A model generated the notes under the pieces. That model saw only the letters and a list, made by a program, of their open reading frames with translations. It searched no databases and was not told where the DNA came from. The translations under genes were made by a program, and so were the position numbers. Shown here piece after piece: positions 55,014 to 64,000 of a DNA stretch of 64,000 nt. Source of the stretch: Methylobacterium sp. WL119 (GTDB taxonomy: Bacteria; Pseudomonadota; Alphaproteobacteria; Rhizobiales; Beijerinckiaceae); the NCBI RefSeq assembly GCF_008039875.1, contig NZ_VRUU01000004.1:1-64000 (forward strand). The letters run 5' to 3'. The stretch's first letter is position 1; each line of letters starts with the position of its first letter.

Positions 55014-55379
55014 TCCGAGTCTCTCGTCCGTTAACGATGAAAAGCCAGCGGGAACGGCAGCCGCTCCGGGGCTTCCGACGACCGAGACCCCGCTAGCAGG
55101 GACCGTGCCAGCGAAACGCCGTCCCGCCGGCGGTTCCCGTCCCCGCGCGGCCGAGGCAGTCAACTCCGCGTGAGCGTCGGGCTCGGAGCGGGCCGGTTCG
55201 CGCGGCTCGGGCGCGGGCAATGCGGCGGCACCGCCCGTCGCCCGAGGCCGCGCGCGCCGGCGCGCGACGACGATTTCCGGGCCCCTTCGGTTGGCACGAC
55301 GGCGTCGCGGGCTGTATGGAGCCCACGTCCGGCGCACGGCACGGTGCGGCGGCCCACGAATGTCAGGAGGACGTCCACG
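55014..55379. promoter_or_regulatory. Divergent GSII/GSI control region
   Basis: 366 bp between the two glutamine synthetase starts. It must hold both promoters. NtrC/sigma-54 control of GSII is known in rhizobia. A TGGCAC occurs at 55291 but without a matching TTGC at the correct distance. Confidence 0.45.
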
Positions 55380-56789
55380 ATGACGACAGCGGCCGAGGTG
55401 CTCAAGACCATCCGGGACAACGACGTCAAGTATGTCGACTTCCGGTTCACGGACCCGCGCGGCAAGTGGCAGCACGTCACCTTCGACGTCAGCCTGGTGG
55501 ACGACGAGATCTTCGAGGAAGGCACGATGTTCGACGGCTCGTCGATCGCCGGCTGGAAGGCGATCAACGAATCCGACATGCTGCTGATGCCGGACCCGGC
55601 GACCGCCACGATGGACCCGTTCTTCTCGGCGGCCACCATGGTCATCGTCTGCGACGTGCTCGAGCCCTCGACCGGCGCGCCCTACCCGCGCGACCCGCGC
55701 GGCACCGCCAAGCTCGCCGAGGCCTATCTCAAGTCCACCGGCATCGGCGACACGATCTACGTCGGCCCGGAGGCCGAGTTCTTCGTCTTCGACGACGTGA
55801 AGTTCGGCGCCGACCCGTACCACACCGGCTTCCAGCTCGATTCGACCGAGCTGCCCACCAACGGCTTCACCGACTACGAGGGCGGCAACCTCGGCCACCG
55901 CGTCGCCACCAAGGGCGGCTACTTCCCGGTGCCGCCGCAGGATTCGGCCCAGGACATGCGCGGCGAGATGCTGGCCGCGATGCAGGGCATGGGCGTGAAG
56001 GTGGAGAAGCACCACCACGAGGTCGCCAGCGCCCAGCACGAGCTCGGCATGAAGTTCGACACGCTGACGCTGCTCGCCGACCACATGCAGATCTACAAGT
56101 ACTGCATCCACAACGTGGCGCAGAGCTTCGGCAAGACCGCGACCTTCATGCCGAAGCCGGTCTTCGGCGACAACGGCTCGGGCATGCACGTGCACCAGTC
56201 GATCTGGAAGGACGGCAAGCCGATCTTCGCCGGTGACAAGTACGCCGGCCTCTCCCAGGAATGCCTGTGGTACATCGGCGGCATCATCAAGCACGCCAAG
56301 GCGCTGAACGCCTTCACCAACCCGTCGACCAACTCCTACAAGCGCCTGGTGCCGGGCTACGAGGCCCCCGTGCTGCTCGCCTACTCGGCACGCAACCGCT
56401 CGGCCTCCTGCCGCATCCCGTGGACGAAGAGCCCGAAGGCCAAGCGCGTCGAGGTCCGCTTCCCCGATCCGATGGCCAACCCCTACCTCGCCTTCTCGGC
56501 GCTGCTGATGGCCGGGCTCGACGGCATCCTCAACAAGATCGATCCGGGCGCGGCCATGGACAAGGATCTCTACGACCTGCCCCCGCGCGAGCTGAAGAAG
56601 ATCCCCACCGTCTGCGGCTCGTTGCGCGAGGCGCTGCAGAACCTCGACCGCGACCGCGCCTTCCTCAAGGCCGGCGACGTCTTCACCGACGACCAGATCG
56701 ACTCGTTCATCGCCCTAAAGATGGAGGAGGTCATGCGCTACGAGATGACCCCGCACCCGGTCGAGTTCACGATGTACTACTCGCTCTGA
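55380..56789 (+). CDS. glnA: Glutamine synthetase type I
   Basis: 469 residues: [55 protein letters not shown] and [19 protein letters not shown]. The adenylylation Tyr is in [13 protein letters not shown]. This is the dodecameric, GlnE-regulated enzyme of ammonia assimilation. ATG 55380 has GGAGG upstream (CAGGAGGACGTCC). A strong terminator follows. Confidence 0.97.
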   Translation: MTTAAEVLKTIRDNDVKYVDFRFTDPRGKWQHVTFDVSLVDDEIFEEGTMFDGSSIAGWKAINESDMLLMPDPATATMDPFFSAATMVIVCDVLEPSTGAPYPRDPRGTAKLAEAYLKSTGIGDTIYVGPEAEFFVFDDVKFGADPYHTGFQLDSTELPTNGFTDYEGGNLGHRVATKGGYFPVPPQDSAQDMRGEMLAAMQGMGVKVEKHHHEVASAQHELGMKFDTLTLLADHMQIYKYCIHNVAQSFGKTATFMPKPVFGDNGSGMHVHQSIWKDGKPIFAGDKYAGLSQECLWYIGGIIKHAKALNAFTNPSTNSYKRLVPGYEAPVLLAYSARNRSASCRIPWTKSPKAKRVEVRFPDPMANPYLAFSALLMAGLDGILNKIDPGAAMDKDLYDLPPRELKKIPTVCGSLREALQNLDRDRAFLKAGDVFTDDQIDSFIALKMEEVMRYEMTPHPVEFTMYYSL

Positions 56790-56829
56790 GGCCGGGGCGG
56801 GCTCGACGCCCGCTCCCATCGCCCACGAC

Positions 56830-56870
56830 GAAGCGCCGGAGCCTCCTCGAGGCTCCGGCGCTTCGCGTTT
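56830..56870 (+). terminator. Rho-independent terminator of glnA
   Basis: A 15-bp perfect stem (GAAGCGCCGGAGCCT with AGGCTCCGGCGCTTC), loop CCTCG, followed by GCGTTT, 40 bp after the glnA stop. Confidence 0.85.
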
Positions 56871-56895
56871 GAGAACCGCGATGAGAGCCTTCTGA

Positions 56896-56919
56896 CTATA
56901 TTCCTATACAGGAATATAG
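56896..56919 (+). promoter_or_regulatory. AT-rich perfect palindrome upstream of toxin remnant
   Basis: CTATATTCCT and AGGAATATAG form a perfect 10-bp inverted repeat with a four-base spacer, 23 bp before the toxin ATG. It may be an operator or hairpin in the leader. Its base composition contrasts with the GC-rich flanks. Confidence 0.5.
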
Positions 56920-56941
56920 GAAGATCCGAGGGGTGCAGTCC

Positions 56942-57589
56942 ATGGCGTCAGGCGCGACGGGCCTTGTGCGGGCGAGATGGATGATCGCCGCGTACCGCGT
57001 GGAGGTCGCCTTCCTGCGGTTGCGCCTGTCGCTGCGTGCGTATCACGCCGACCAACCCCGCCTGCCGGCCGGGAACCCGAACGGGGGCCAATGGACGGAT
57101 GGCGATACGGGCGACGGGCATGATTCCGCCGACGATGCGCGGATCGTTCACGTCTCGGACGATGCCGACCGCCGGTACAGGGTCTTGCTCTCCGAGTAAG
57201 AGGCGCGCGGCGGGCATACGCTTCGCGAGCATGTCGGCAAGACGGATGCGGAGATGATGGGTCGCGTCCTGGCCAGCAGAAGGACGTTCCCGGTCATCAG
57301 TTACGGCCTGAAGCGCGATGGCTCGTTCGAGTCGGTGGGGACTGCGAACGACTTTATCAATCGGACACTGGAGCAGAATGCTGCGGAGGTCGATGACGTC
57401 GCAACCGGTAGAAGAGACGATGCCTTCATGACATCCCGTTTCGGATAGAGAACCGGGCGGGAAGCCTACACGGCGGGGCAGCTCGAGCCGTATCTGCGCA
57501 CGACCTACGGTGTCGGAATGTTCATCGTTCACGATCCGGGCAGTCCCCGCGGGTACCGCATCCATACCGCCTATTCGCGCAACGACTGA
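56942..57589 (+). pseudogene. RNase A-like (CdiA-CT type) polymorphic toxin with two nonsense codons
   Basis: ATG 56942 has GAGGGG upstream. The N-terminal part has a linker motif common in these toxins (QPRLPAGNPNGGQWT). TAA at 57197-57199 and TAG at 57446-57448 interrupt one frame that otherwise reads through to TGA at 57587. After the first stop comes EARGGHTLREHVGKTDAEMM, and after the second TGREAYTAGQLEPYLRTTYG, then GYRIHTAYSRND. This matches the bacterial RNase A-like toxin domain (GGHTxxxHVGK with C-terminal Tyr/His). There is no frameshift or deletion, so inactivation looks recent. Immunity genes follow in tandem. Confidence 0.75.
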
Positions 57590-57596
57590 GATCGAC

Positions 57597-57869
57597 ATGC
57601 AGGCCGCCCCGGAATTCCTGACCTTTGCCCGCTGGTACATCCAGGACATCGATCGCATCGCGCCGACGCTCGAGGAGATGTACGATTTCGGTCTCAGACG
57701 TTTTCGTGGCGAGGAACGCGTCCGCCTGCGGCAGTTCATCGACCGGGCCGTCCGCGAGGCGTCCGACGCGACGTTGGAACGGCTGTGGAATGAGACGGAC
57801 GCCGACATCTACTTCCCCACCGTGCAGGATCTCCGCGCCTTCCTGGCCGGCGCCCGCGACCGGCTCTGA
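57597..57869 (+). CDS. CdiI-like immunity protein 1
   Basis: 90 residues from ATG 57597, seven bases after the toxin stop. Core: FLTFARWYIQDIDRIAPTLE, then RFRGEERVRLRQFIDRAVRE, and an ending FLAGARDRL shared with the paralogues at 58248 and 58803. Acidic helical proteins of this family are contact-dependent growth inhibition immunity proteins. Position right after the toxin supports that role. Confidence 0.7.
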   Translation: MQAAPEFLTFARWYIQDIDRIAPTLEEMYDFGLRRFRGEERVRLRQFIDRAVREASDATLERLWNETDADIYFPTVQDLRAFLAGARDRL

Positions 57870-57924
57870 CCAGAGAATCCGAGGGATCGGGTCCGGACGC
57901 CGCAGAGGGAAGAGGGAAGACGCC

Positions 57925-58137
57925 ATGGCGAAGCCGCGCCTCGAACCCACGTCGGAATTCCATCGGCTCGGCCTGGATTTCTACCAGGACCTAGACACGA
58001 CCGGGAAGACGGAAGACGAGGTCTGTGACATCGTGCTCGATCCGTTCACCGGCCAGGAGCGGATCCGCCTGCAGGACTTCCTCGACGGGATCACGCGCGA
58101 CGACGCCTCGGATGCCGAGCTGCTGCAATCAAGGTAG
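57925..58137 (+). pseudogene. CdiI-like immunity paralogue 2, truncated
   Basis: 70 residues: EFHRLGLDFYQDLDTTGKTE, then DPFTGQERIRLQDFLDGITR, DDASDAELLQSR. The family normally ends about 20 residues later with an LRxFLxRxRDRL-type tail. That tail is missing after ELLQ, and the following ~100 bp are AT-rich and non-coding. Possibly inactive, though the N-terminal interaction part is intact. Confidence 0.6.
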
Positions 58138-58247
58138 CTTGTATATCAAATATAATCGCAGTGCTGGTTTTTACTTGATCCATGACCTGAATTCGGCGCG
58201 TGACTCTTGCGTCCGAGCCGCATATCCACGGAGTGACGGGGATCGAC

Positions 58248-58523
58248 ATGCAGCTGCCACCGGAATTCGAAAAGTTCTCACTCCAATTTTATTCGGGCAT
58301 ATTGGACGACGTTGAAACAGAAGAGGAATTAATCAATTCGGCCTTGTCCCCATTCTCAAATCCGCAACAACGCGCGCGCCTGCGTTCGTATCTCGATGAG
58401 ATAACGCGGGATCATGTAGACGATAGGGAGCTGCAAGAAGTCTGGTCGTCGTCCGCAGACACCGTGTTTCGCGATAGCGCTGGGCTGCGTGAGTTGTTGA
58501 GAAGAGCGCGAGATCGGCTCTGA
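58248..58523 (+). CDS. CdiI-like immunity protein 3
   Basis: 91 residues from ATG 58248 with GGGGATC upstream. Core: FEKFSLQFYSGILDDVETEE, NPQQRARLRSYLDEITRDHV, then VWSSSADTVFRDSAGLRELL and the RARDRL end. Base composition is richer in A+T than the core genome. It is a close relative of copy 4. Specificity for toxin is unknown. Confidence 0.7.
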   Translation: MQLPPEFEKFSLQFYSGILDDVETEEELINSALSPFSNPQQRARLRSYLDEITRDHVDDRELQEVWSSSADTVFRDSAGLRELLRRARDRL

Positions 58524-58802
58524 TATCTGGCCCGAATTCATCCTTGCGATGCGCGACCCATCCTATGAAATATCCATATCCCGCACGATCCGCCATCGAT
58601 TGCAGATTTTGTGTTCCATTTAAAGAAGGCTGGAGTTGCTGCATCTGGATGATTGCATAGCTAAAATTCGCAAATCACACATATCAGATCACTGTTTATC
58701 TGCGCAATAAACGTGGTATCGGCGTCGAGTCGAGACATGACCCGACTTCCCCGAGCGGATTTCTTATCCGGGCCGCATTCCCCCCTGCAGAAGGCAGCCG
58801 AA
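58524..58802. other. AT-rich gap between immunity paralogues 3 and 4
   Basis: 279 bp, much richer in A+T than the flanking core genome, without a supported gene. The composition suggests imported DNA. Confidence 0.5.
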
Positions 58803-59081
58803 ATGAAGCTATCTGCGGAATTTTGTGATTTCAGCCTGCAATTCTATCAGGATCTTCTCGACGACGTGTCGAGCGAAGAGGAAATGATCCGTACTGTCTT
58901 ATCGCCTTTGAAGGATGCGGAAAAACGCGCAAGACGGAGGGAATATCTCGGCTCGATCACCGCAGACGAATTTTCAGATGAAGACTTGCGGAAACTGTGG
59001 TGGTCCTCGTCCGCCGATATCGTGTTTCACGACGGCGCCGAGCTGAGAGGTTTTCTCAAACGGGTGCGGGACAGATTGTAA
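58803..59081 (+). CDS. CdiI-like immunity protein 4
   Basis: 92 residues: MKLSAEFCDFSLQFYQDLLD, DVSSEEEMIRTVLSPLKDAE, then KLWWSSSADIVFHDGAELRG and FLKRVRDRL. It is closest to paralogue 3. A longer frame opens to 58713, but the conserved start favours 58803. Confidence 0.7.
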   Translation: MKLSAEFCDFSLQFYQDLLDDVSSEEEMIRTVLSPLKDAEKRARRREYLGSITADEFSDEDLRKLWWSSSADIVFHDGAELRGFLKRVRDRL

Positions 59082-59466
59082 CGCCCGCCTCGGAAGCCGG
59101 CAGGGCAGCTCGGAACCGGCGAAGGCTGTCGATGACAGGGATGCGGTAGAAGTCACGGCAGGTCGCCGAGGCCTGAAGCGTGCCATGGAAGCATGGTGAT
59201 CGTTCGACGGTGAAGAACGGATCCTTCCCCGGACCCGTCCGGGTTTCGAAAGGCCCGAGATCTTTCGCGGGTGCGGGCGAGGGCCCTGCATGATCCTCGG
59301 GGCTCGGCCCCGAGCCCCCGCCAAAGGGATGATCCCTTTGGAATCCCCCGGTTTGTGGTTCTATGATCAGGGGTGGGATCGATCGTCGTCACGGTCAATC
59401 ACGCCCCCTCGGAATGCGTTGCCGGTCGCTTTGGGACCCTGATCGTTCGAATCGGCGGATCGATCC
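59082..59466. other. 385-bp gap with REP-like palindromes
   Basis: Closes the toxin-immunity locus. Two adjacent hairpins at 59296-59341 are the only structure seen. Confidence 0.4.
59296..59341. repeat. Paired palindromes, REP-like element
   Basis: CTCGGGGC-TCG-GCCCCGAG is followed by CCAAAGGG-ATGAT-CCCTTTGG. Two hairpins in series with these sequences are typical of dispersed palindromic elements in GC-rich alphaproteobacteria. It may mark the edge of the inserted toxin locus. Confidence 0.6.
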
Positions 59467-60102
59467 ATGCTCACCCTCGACCATCTTGTCATCGTCGCAC
59501 CGGATCTCGCCGCGGGCGTGGCTCATGTCCGCGACGGCCTCGGCGTCGACATGCCCGGAGGCGGACGCCACCGCGAGATGGCGACCCGCAACCATCTGCT
59601 GCGCCTCGGACCGGCGACCTTCCTCGAGGTGATCGCGGTGGACGCGGCGGCCGCGCCGCCCGGCCGCCCGCGCTGGTTCGGCCTCGACGACGGCGCCCGC
59701 GTGCGGGCCGACTGGGAGGCCGGCCGGCGCCTGCGCGGCTGGGTCGCCCGCACCGGCGACCTCGACGGCCTGCTCGGGCGCCATTCCGGCCTGTTCGGCG
59801 ATGCGCTGGCCGTCAGCCGCGGCGCCCTGCGCTGGCGCTTCGCCGTGCGCCGCGACGGCGCCTGGCCCGAGGACGGCGCCCTGCCCTGCCCGATGACGTG
59901 GGGCGAAGGCCCGCACCCGGCCGGCGCGATGCCCGATCTCGGCTGCCGGCTGGCCGGTCTCACCCTCACGCACCCCGATCCCGACCGGATCGCCGCCCTG
60001 TACCGGACGCTTCGGCTCGCGGACGCGCCGGCGGTCCGGGCCGGGGCGTTCGGCTACCGCGCCGAGATCGCGACGCCCCACGGCCTGCGCGTGCTATCCT
60101 GA
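59467..60102 (+). CDS. VOC/glyoxalase-like family protein
   Basis: 211 residues: MLTLDHLVIVAPDLAAGVAH, VDMPGGGRHREMATRNHLLR, LGPATFLEVIAVD, then GLTLTHPDPDRIAALYRTLR. This is the glyoxalase-like domain (DUF-type VOC) with a metal-ligand-like His in DHLVI and Glu in FLEVI. Substrate unknown. It precedes the FMN reductase by 50 bp on the same strand and may be cotranscribed. Confidence 0.8.
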   Translation: MLTLDHLVIVAPDLAAGVAHVRDGLGVDMPGGGRHREMATRNHLLRLGPATFLEVIAVDAAAAPPGRPRWFGLDDGARVRADWEAGRRLRGWVARTGDLDGLLGRHSGLFGDALAVSRGALRWRFAVRRDGAWPEDGALPCPMTWGEGPHPAGAMPDLGCRLAGLTLTHPDPDRIAALYRTLRLADAPAVRAGAFGYRAEIATPHGLRVLS

Positions 60103-60152
60103 CGGGCAGCGCGATCGGCGCGTCGTTCCGGCCCCCTGCAGGAGATTGTCCC

Positions 60153-60731
60153 ATGGCCCTCGTCTGCCCGGTGATCCTCGGCTCCGTCCGCTCGGACCGG
60201 CAGGGTCTTCGCGTCGCGCGATTCCTGATCGCCGAGCTGGTGCGGCGCGGCTGGGAGGCGCCGCTGGTCGACCCCGCCGAGCTGCAGCTGCCGCTGCTCG
60301 ACCGGATGTACAAGGAGCACCCGAAGGACGAGGCGCCGCCGAAGCTCGAGGCGCTGGCGGCGCTCTACCGCCGGGCCGACGCGTTCGCCGTGGTCTCGGC
60401 CGAGTACAACCATTCGGTGCCGCCGGCCCTGTCGAACACCCTCGACCACTTCCTGGAGGAGTATTACTGGCGGCCCTCGGCGATCTGCTGCTACTCGGCC
60501 GGGCAGTACGGCGGCGTGCGCGCGGCGATGCAGCTTCGGGCGATGCTGGCCGAGCTCGGCATGCCGAGCATCCCCTCGCTGCTGCCGGTGCCGCGGGTCG
60601 GCAAGGTGCTGGACGAGGCGGGCACGGCCGCCGAGCCGTGGCTGACCAAGGCCGCCGGCAAGTTCCTCGACGAGCTGGCCTGGTACGCCGAGGCGCTGAA
60701 GGCCCAGCGGCAGAAGGGCACGCCGTACTGA
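60153..60731 (+). CDS. NAD(P)H-dependent FMN reductase family
   Basis: 192 residues from ATG 60153 (AGGAGATT upstream). The flavin phosphate loop is ILGSVRSDRQGLRVARFL. Other signatures are SAEYNHSVPPALSNTLDHFL and the central CCYSAGQYGGVRAAMQLRAM. It is a flavodoxin-like quinone or FMN reductase. Length is typical. Confidence 0.85.
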   Translation: MALVCPVILGSVRSDRQGLRVARFLIAELVRRGWEAPLVDPAELQLPLLDRMYKEHPKDEAPPKLEALAALYRRADAFAVVSAEYNHSVPPALSNTLDHFLEEYYWRPSAICCYSAGQYGGVRAAMQLRAMLAELGMPSIPSLLPVPRVGKVLDEAGTAAEPWLTKAAGKFLDELAWYAEALKAQRQKGTPY

Positions 60732-60809
60732 GCGCCGAGTGGCACCGCGATTGCCACGCGCCGGGGACCGCGGGTCGCAGGACGGGCGTGGCATCAACGA
60801 GAGCTGGGC

Positions 60810-61148
60810 ATGAACGAGAGCGTGGAACGGGTCCGGGACGCCCTGGCCGAGCTGATCAAGGCGGCGCTGATCTCCGACGACCGGACGAGCCTTGCCTGCC
60901 GCGACGCGGCGCGGGAGAAGCTCGCGGCGCTGGCGGCCGACCCGCCGGAGGCGGCATCGCTGCGCATCGACGGCGCCTGGACCCTGGCGATCAAGGCGGC
61001 CGAGGCGCCGGAGCTCCAGCCGGCCGAAGGCCAGGTGAACCTGACCCTGCCTCGGGCCGCGCCGTTCGCCCTCGAGGACCTGATCGCGCCGGGCTTCGAC
61101 GTGGACGCCGCCGTCGAGACGATCCGCAAGTCGGCCTCCACCGGCTAG
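60810..61148 (+). CDS. Hypothetical protein (112 aa)
   Basis: A helical N-terminus (ESVERVRDALAELIKAALIS) and a more extended middle (GAWTLAIKAAEAPELQPAEG). High third-position GC as in the core genome. A strong terminator overlaps the stop. No family is recognised. Confidence 0.65.
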   Translation: MNESVERVRDALAELIKAALISDDRTSLACRDAAREKLAALAADPPEAASLRIDGAWTLAIKAAEAPELQPAEGQVNLTLPRAAPFALEDLIAPGFDVDAAVETIRKSASTG

Positions 61149-61186
61149 AGCATCGTCCGTGATCCAGGGATCGCGGACGATGCTCT
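61147..61186 (+). terminator. Hairpin overlapping the stop of the 60810 gene
   Basis: AGAGCATCGTCCG pairs perfectly with CGGACGATGCTCT, with an inner partial stem. A T-rich tail is weak (CTGTCCTGTCG). Confidence 0.6.
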
Positions 61187-61408
61187 GTCCTGTCGTGAGG
61201 CCGTATTGTCTTCACGCGGGCCGGGATCCGCCCCGCTTGAAAATGCTCACCGAGCGGAGACCGGCGACCGACGCCTGTCGAGGGCCGGCGGCGCCGATGT
61301 TGCTCCGGATCGGGCGCAGCACCATGTTGGGGAACAGACGCGCGGTCCTCGATCGCGATCCCCGAACAGAACCGTCGCCGCGCGCGGCGCGAGCGAGCTG
61401 AACAGCCT

Positions 61409-63745
<2,337 letters not shown>

Positions 63746-63769
63746 GGCGGCAGGGTGTATGGTGACGGC

Positions 63770-64000
63770 ATGATGCGCGAGCCCCCCACCCGTACCGGCC
63801 TGGTCCGCTCGATGGCGCAGGGCTTCGTCGGCCGCTGCCCGCATTGCGGGGAGGGCCGGATCTTCGGGCGCTACCTCAAGGTCCGGCCCGAATGCGACGC
63901 GTGCGGGCTCGAGCTGCACCATCACCGCGCCGACGACCTGCCGCCCTACCTGGTGATCTTCGTGGTCGCCCACGTGATCGGCTACCTGATCCTCGAATCG
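63770..64000 (+). CDS. DUF983 protein, 5' part
   Basis: 77 codons, cut by the window end. GRCPHCGEGRIFGRYLKVRP and CDACGLELHHHRADDLPPYL, then a hydrophobic segment (VIFVVAHVIGYLIL). The two CxxC pairs form a zinc ribbon before membrane helices, as in DUF983. ATG 63770 or the next codon is the start. Confidence 0.85.
   Translation, partial: MMREPPTRTGLVRSMAQGFVGRCPHCGEGRIFGRYLKVRPECDACGLELHHHRADDLPPYLVIFVVAHVIGYLILES

Overview
The DNA is GC-rich and reads as an alphaproteobacterium of the Methylobacterium/Methylorubrum type. Evidence: the lon-clpX-clpP-tig block, FlbT beside a flagellin, MucR-type regulators, a GCG/CRPN secreted protein, paired type I and type II glutamine synthetases, and many small lineage-specific hypothetical genes. 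The genus call is inferred from protein character, not from a marker gene.

The window falls into two parts. Positions 1 to about 41.5 kb are accessory: short genes, long non-coding stretches, dispersed repeats, pseudogenes and defence genes. From tRNA-Val (41.55 kb) to the end it is mostly dense core genome, interrupted at 56.9-59.1 kb by a degraded polymorphic-toxin locus.

Layout. 0-0.8 kb: 3' end of a carbohydrate-binding repeat protein. 1.3-6.5 kb: PilZ protein, small secreted proteins and two divergent MucR paralogues. 6.5-8.4 kb: flbT and flagellin. 8.5-16.4 kb: small DNA-binding proteins, an IHF-beta paralogue and its frameshifted copy, two stand-alone CheB-type methylesterase domains, an FtsH-M41-like protein, a membrane protein and a diguanylate cyclase. 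16.7-18 kb: cupredoxin and small serine recombinase. 18-22 kb: a compact defence island (VapBC45-like toxin-antitoxin, HEPN/Abi_C protein, reverse transcriptase with an HTH partner). 22-24 kb: a RarA-C-terminal-like protein followed by a non-coding repeat. 24-29 kb: operon of DUF3829, M48 peptidase and zinc-ribbon membrane protein. 29-41 kb: hybrid histidine kinase, AraC regulator with catalase-like protein, DUF900 esterase, broken DUF1236 gene, XRE regulator, an unknown protein with DUF6508, a phosphoglycerate-mutase-like protein and a dapA fragment. 41.5-56.8 kb: tRNA-Val, hydantoin racemase, lon, clpX, clpP, tig, tRNA-Leu, a multicopper-oxidase-like protein, nnr, glnB, glsA, GSII and glnA. 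56.9-59.1 kb: RNase A-like toxin pseudogene with four tandem CdiI-type immunity genes. 59.4-64 kb: VOC protein, FMN reductase, RNase R, DUF983.

The strongest unexplained signal is an 18-bp near-palindrome (consensus TGCGCAATTAATAGCGCA). I found twelve copies, all between 17.2 and 40.1 kb. They sit between genes, often at or within 10 bp of a stop codon, and divide the accessory region into modules with unrelated functions (recombinase; defence island; RarA-like gene; M48 operon; secreted protein; kinase; AraC-catalase; esterase block; XRE-DUF6508). It could be the recombination site of a cassette-capture system or the operator of an unknown regulator. The second notable locus is the toxin pseudogene, whose frame is open except for two nonsense codons and which is followed by an immunity-gene array.
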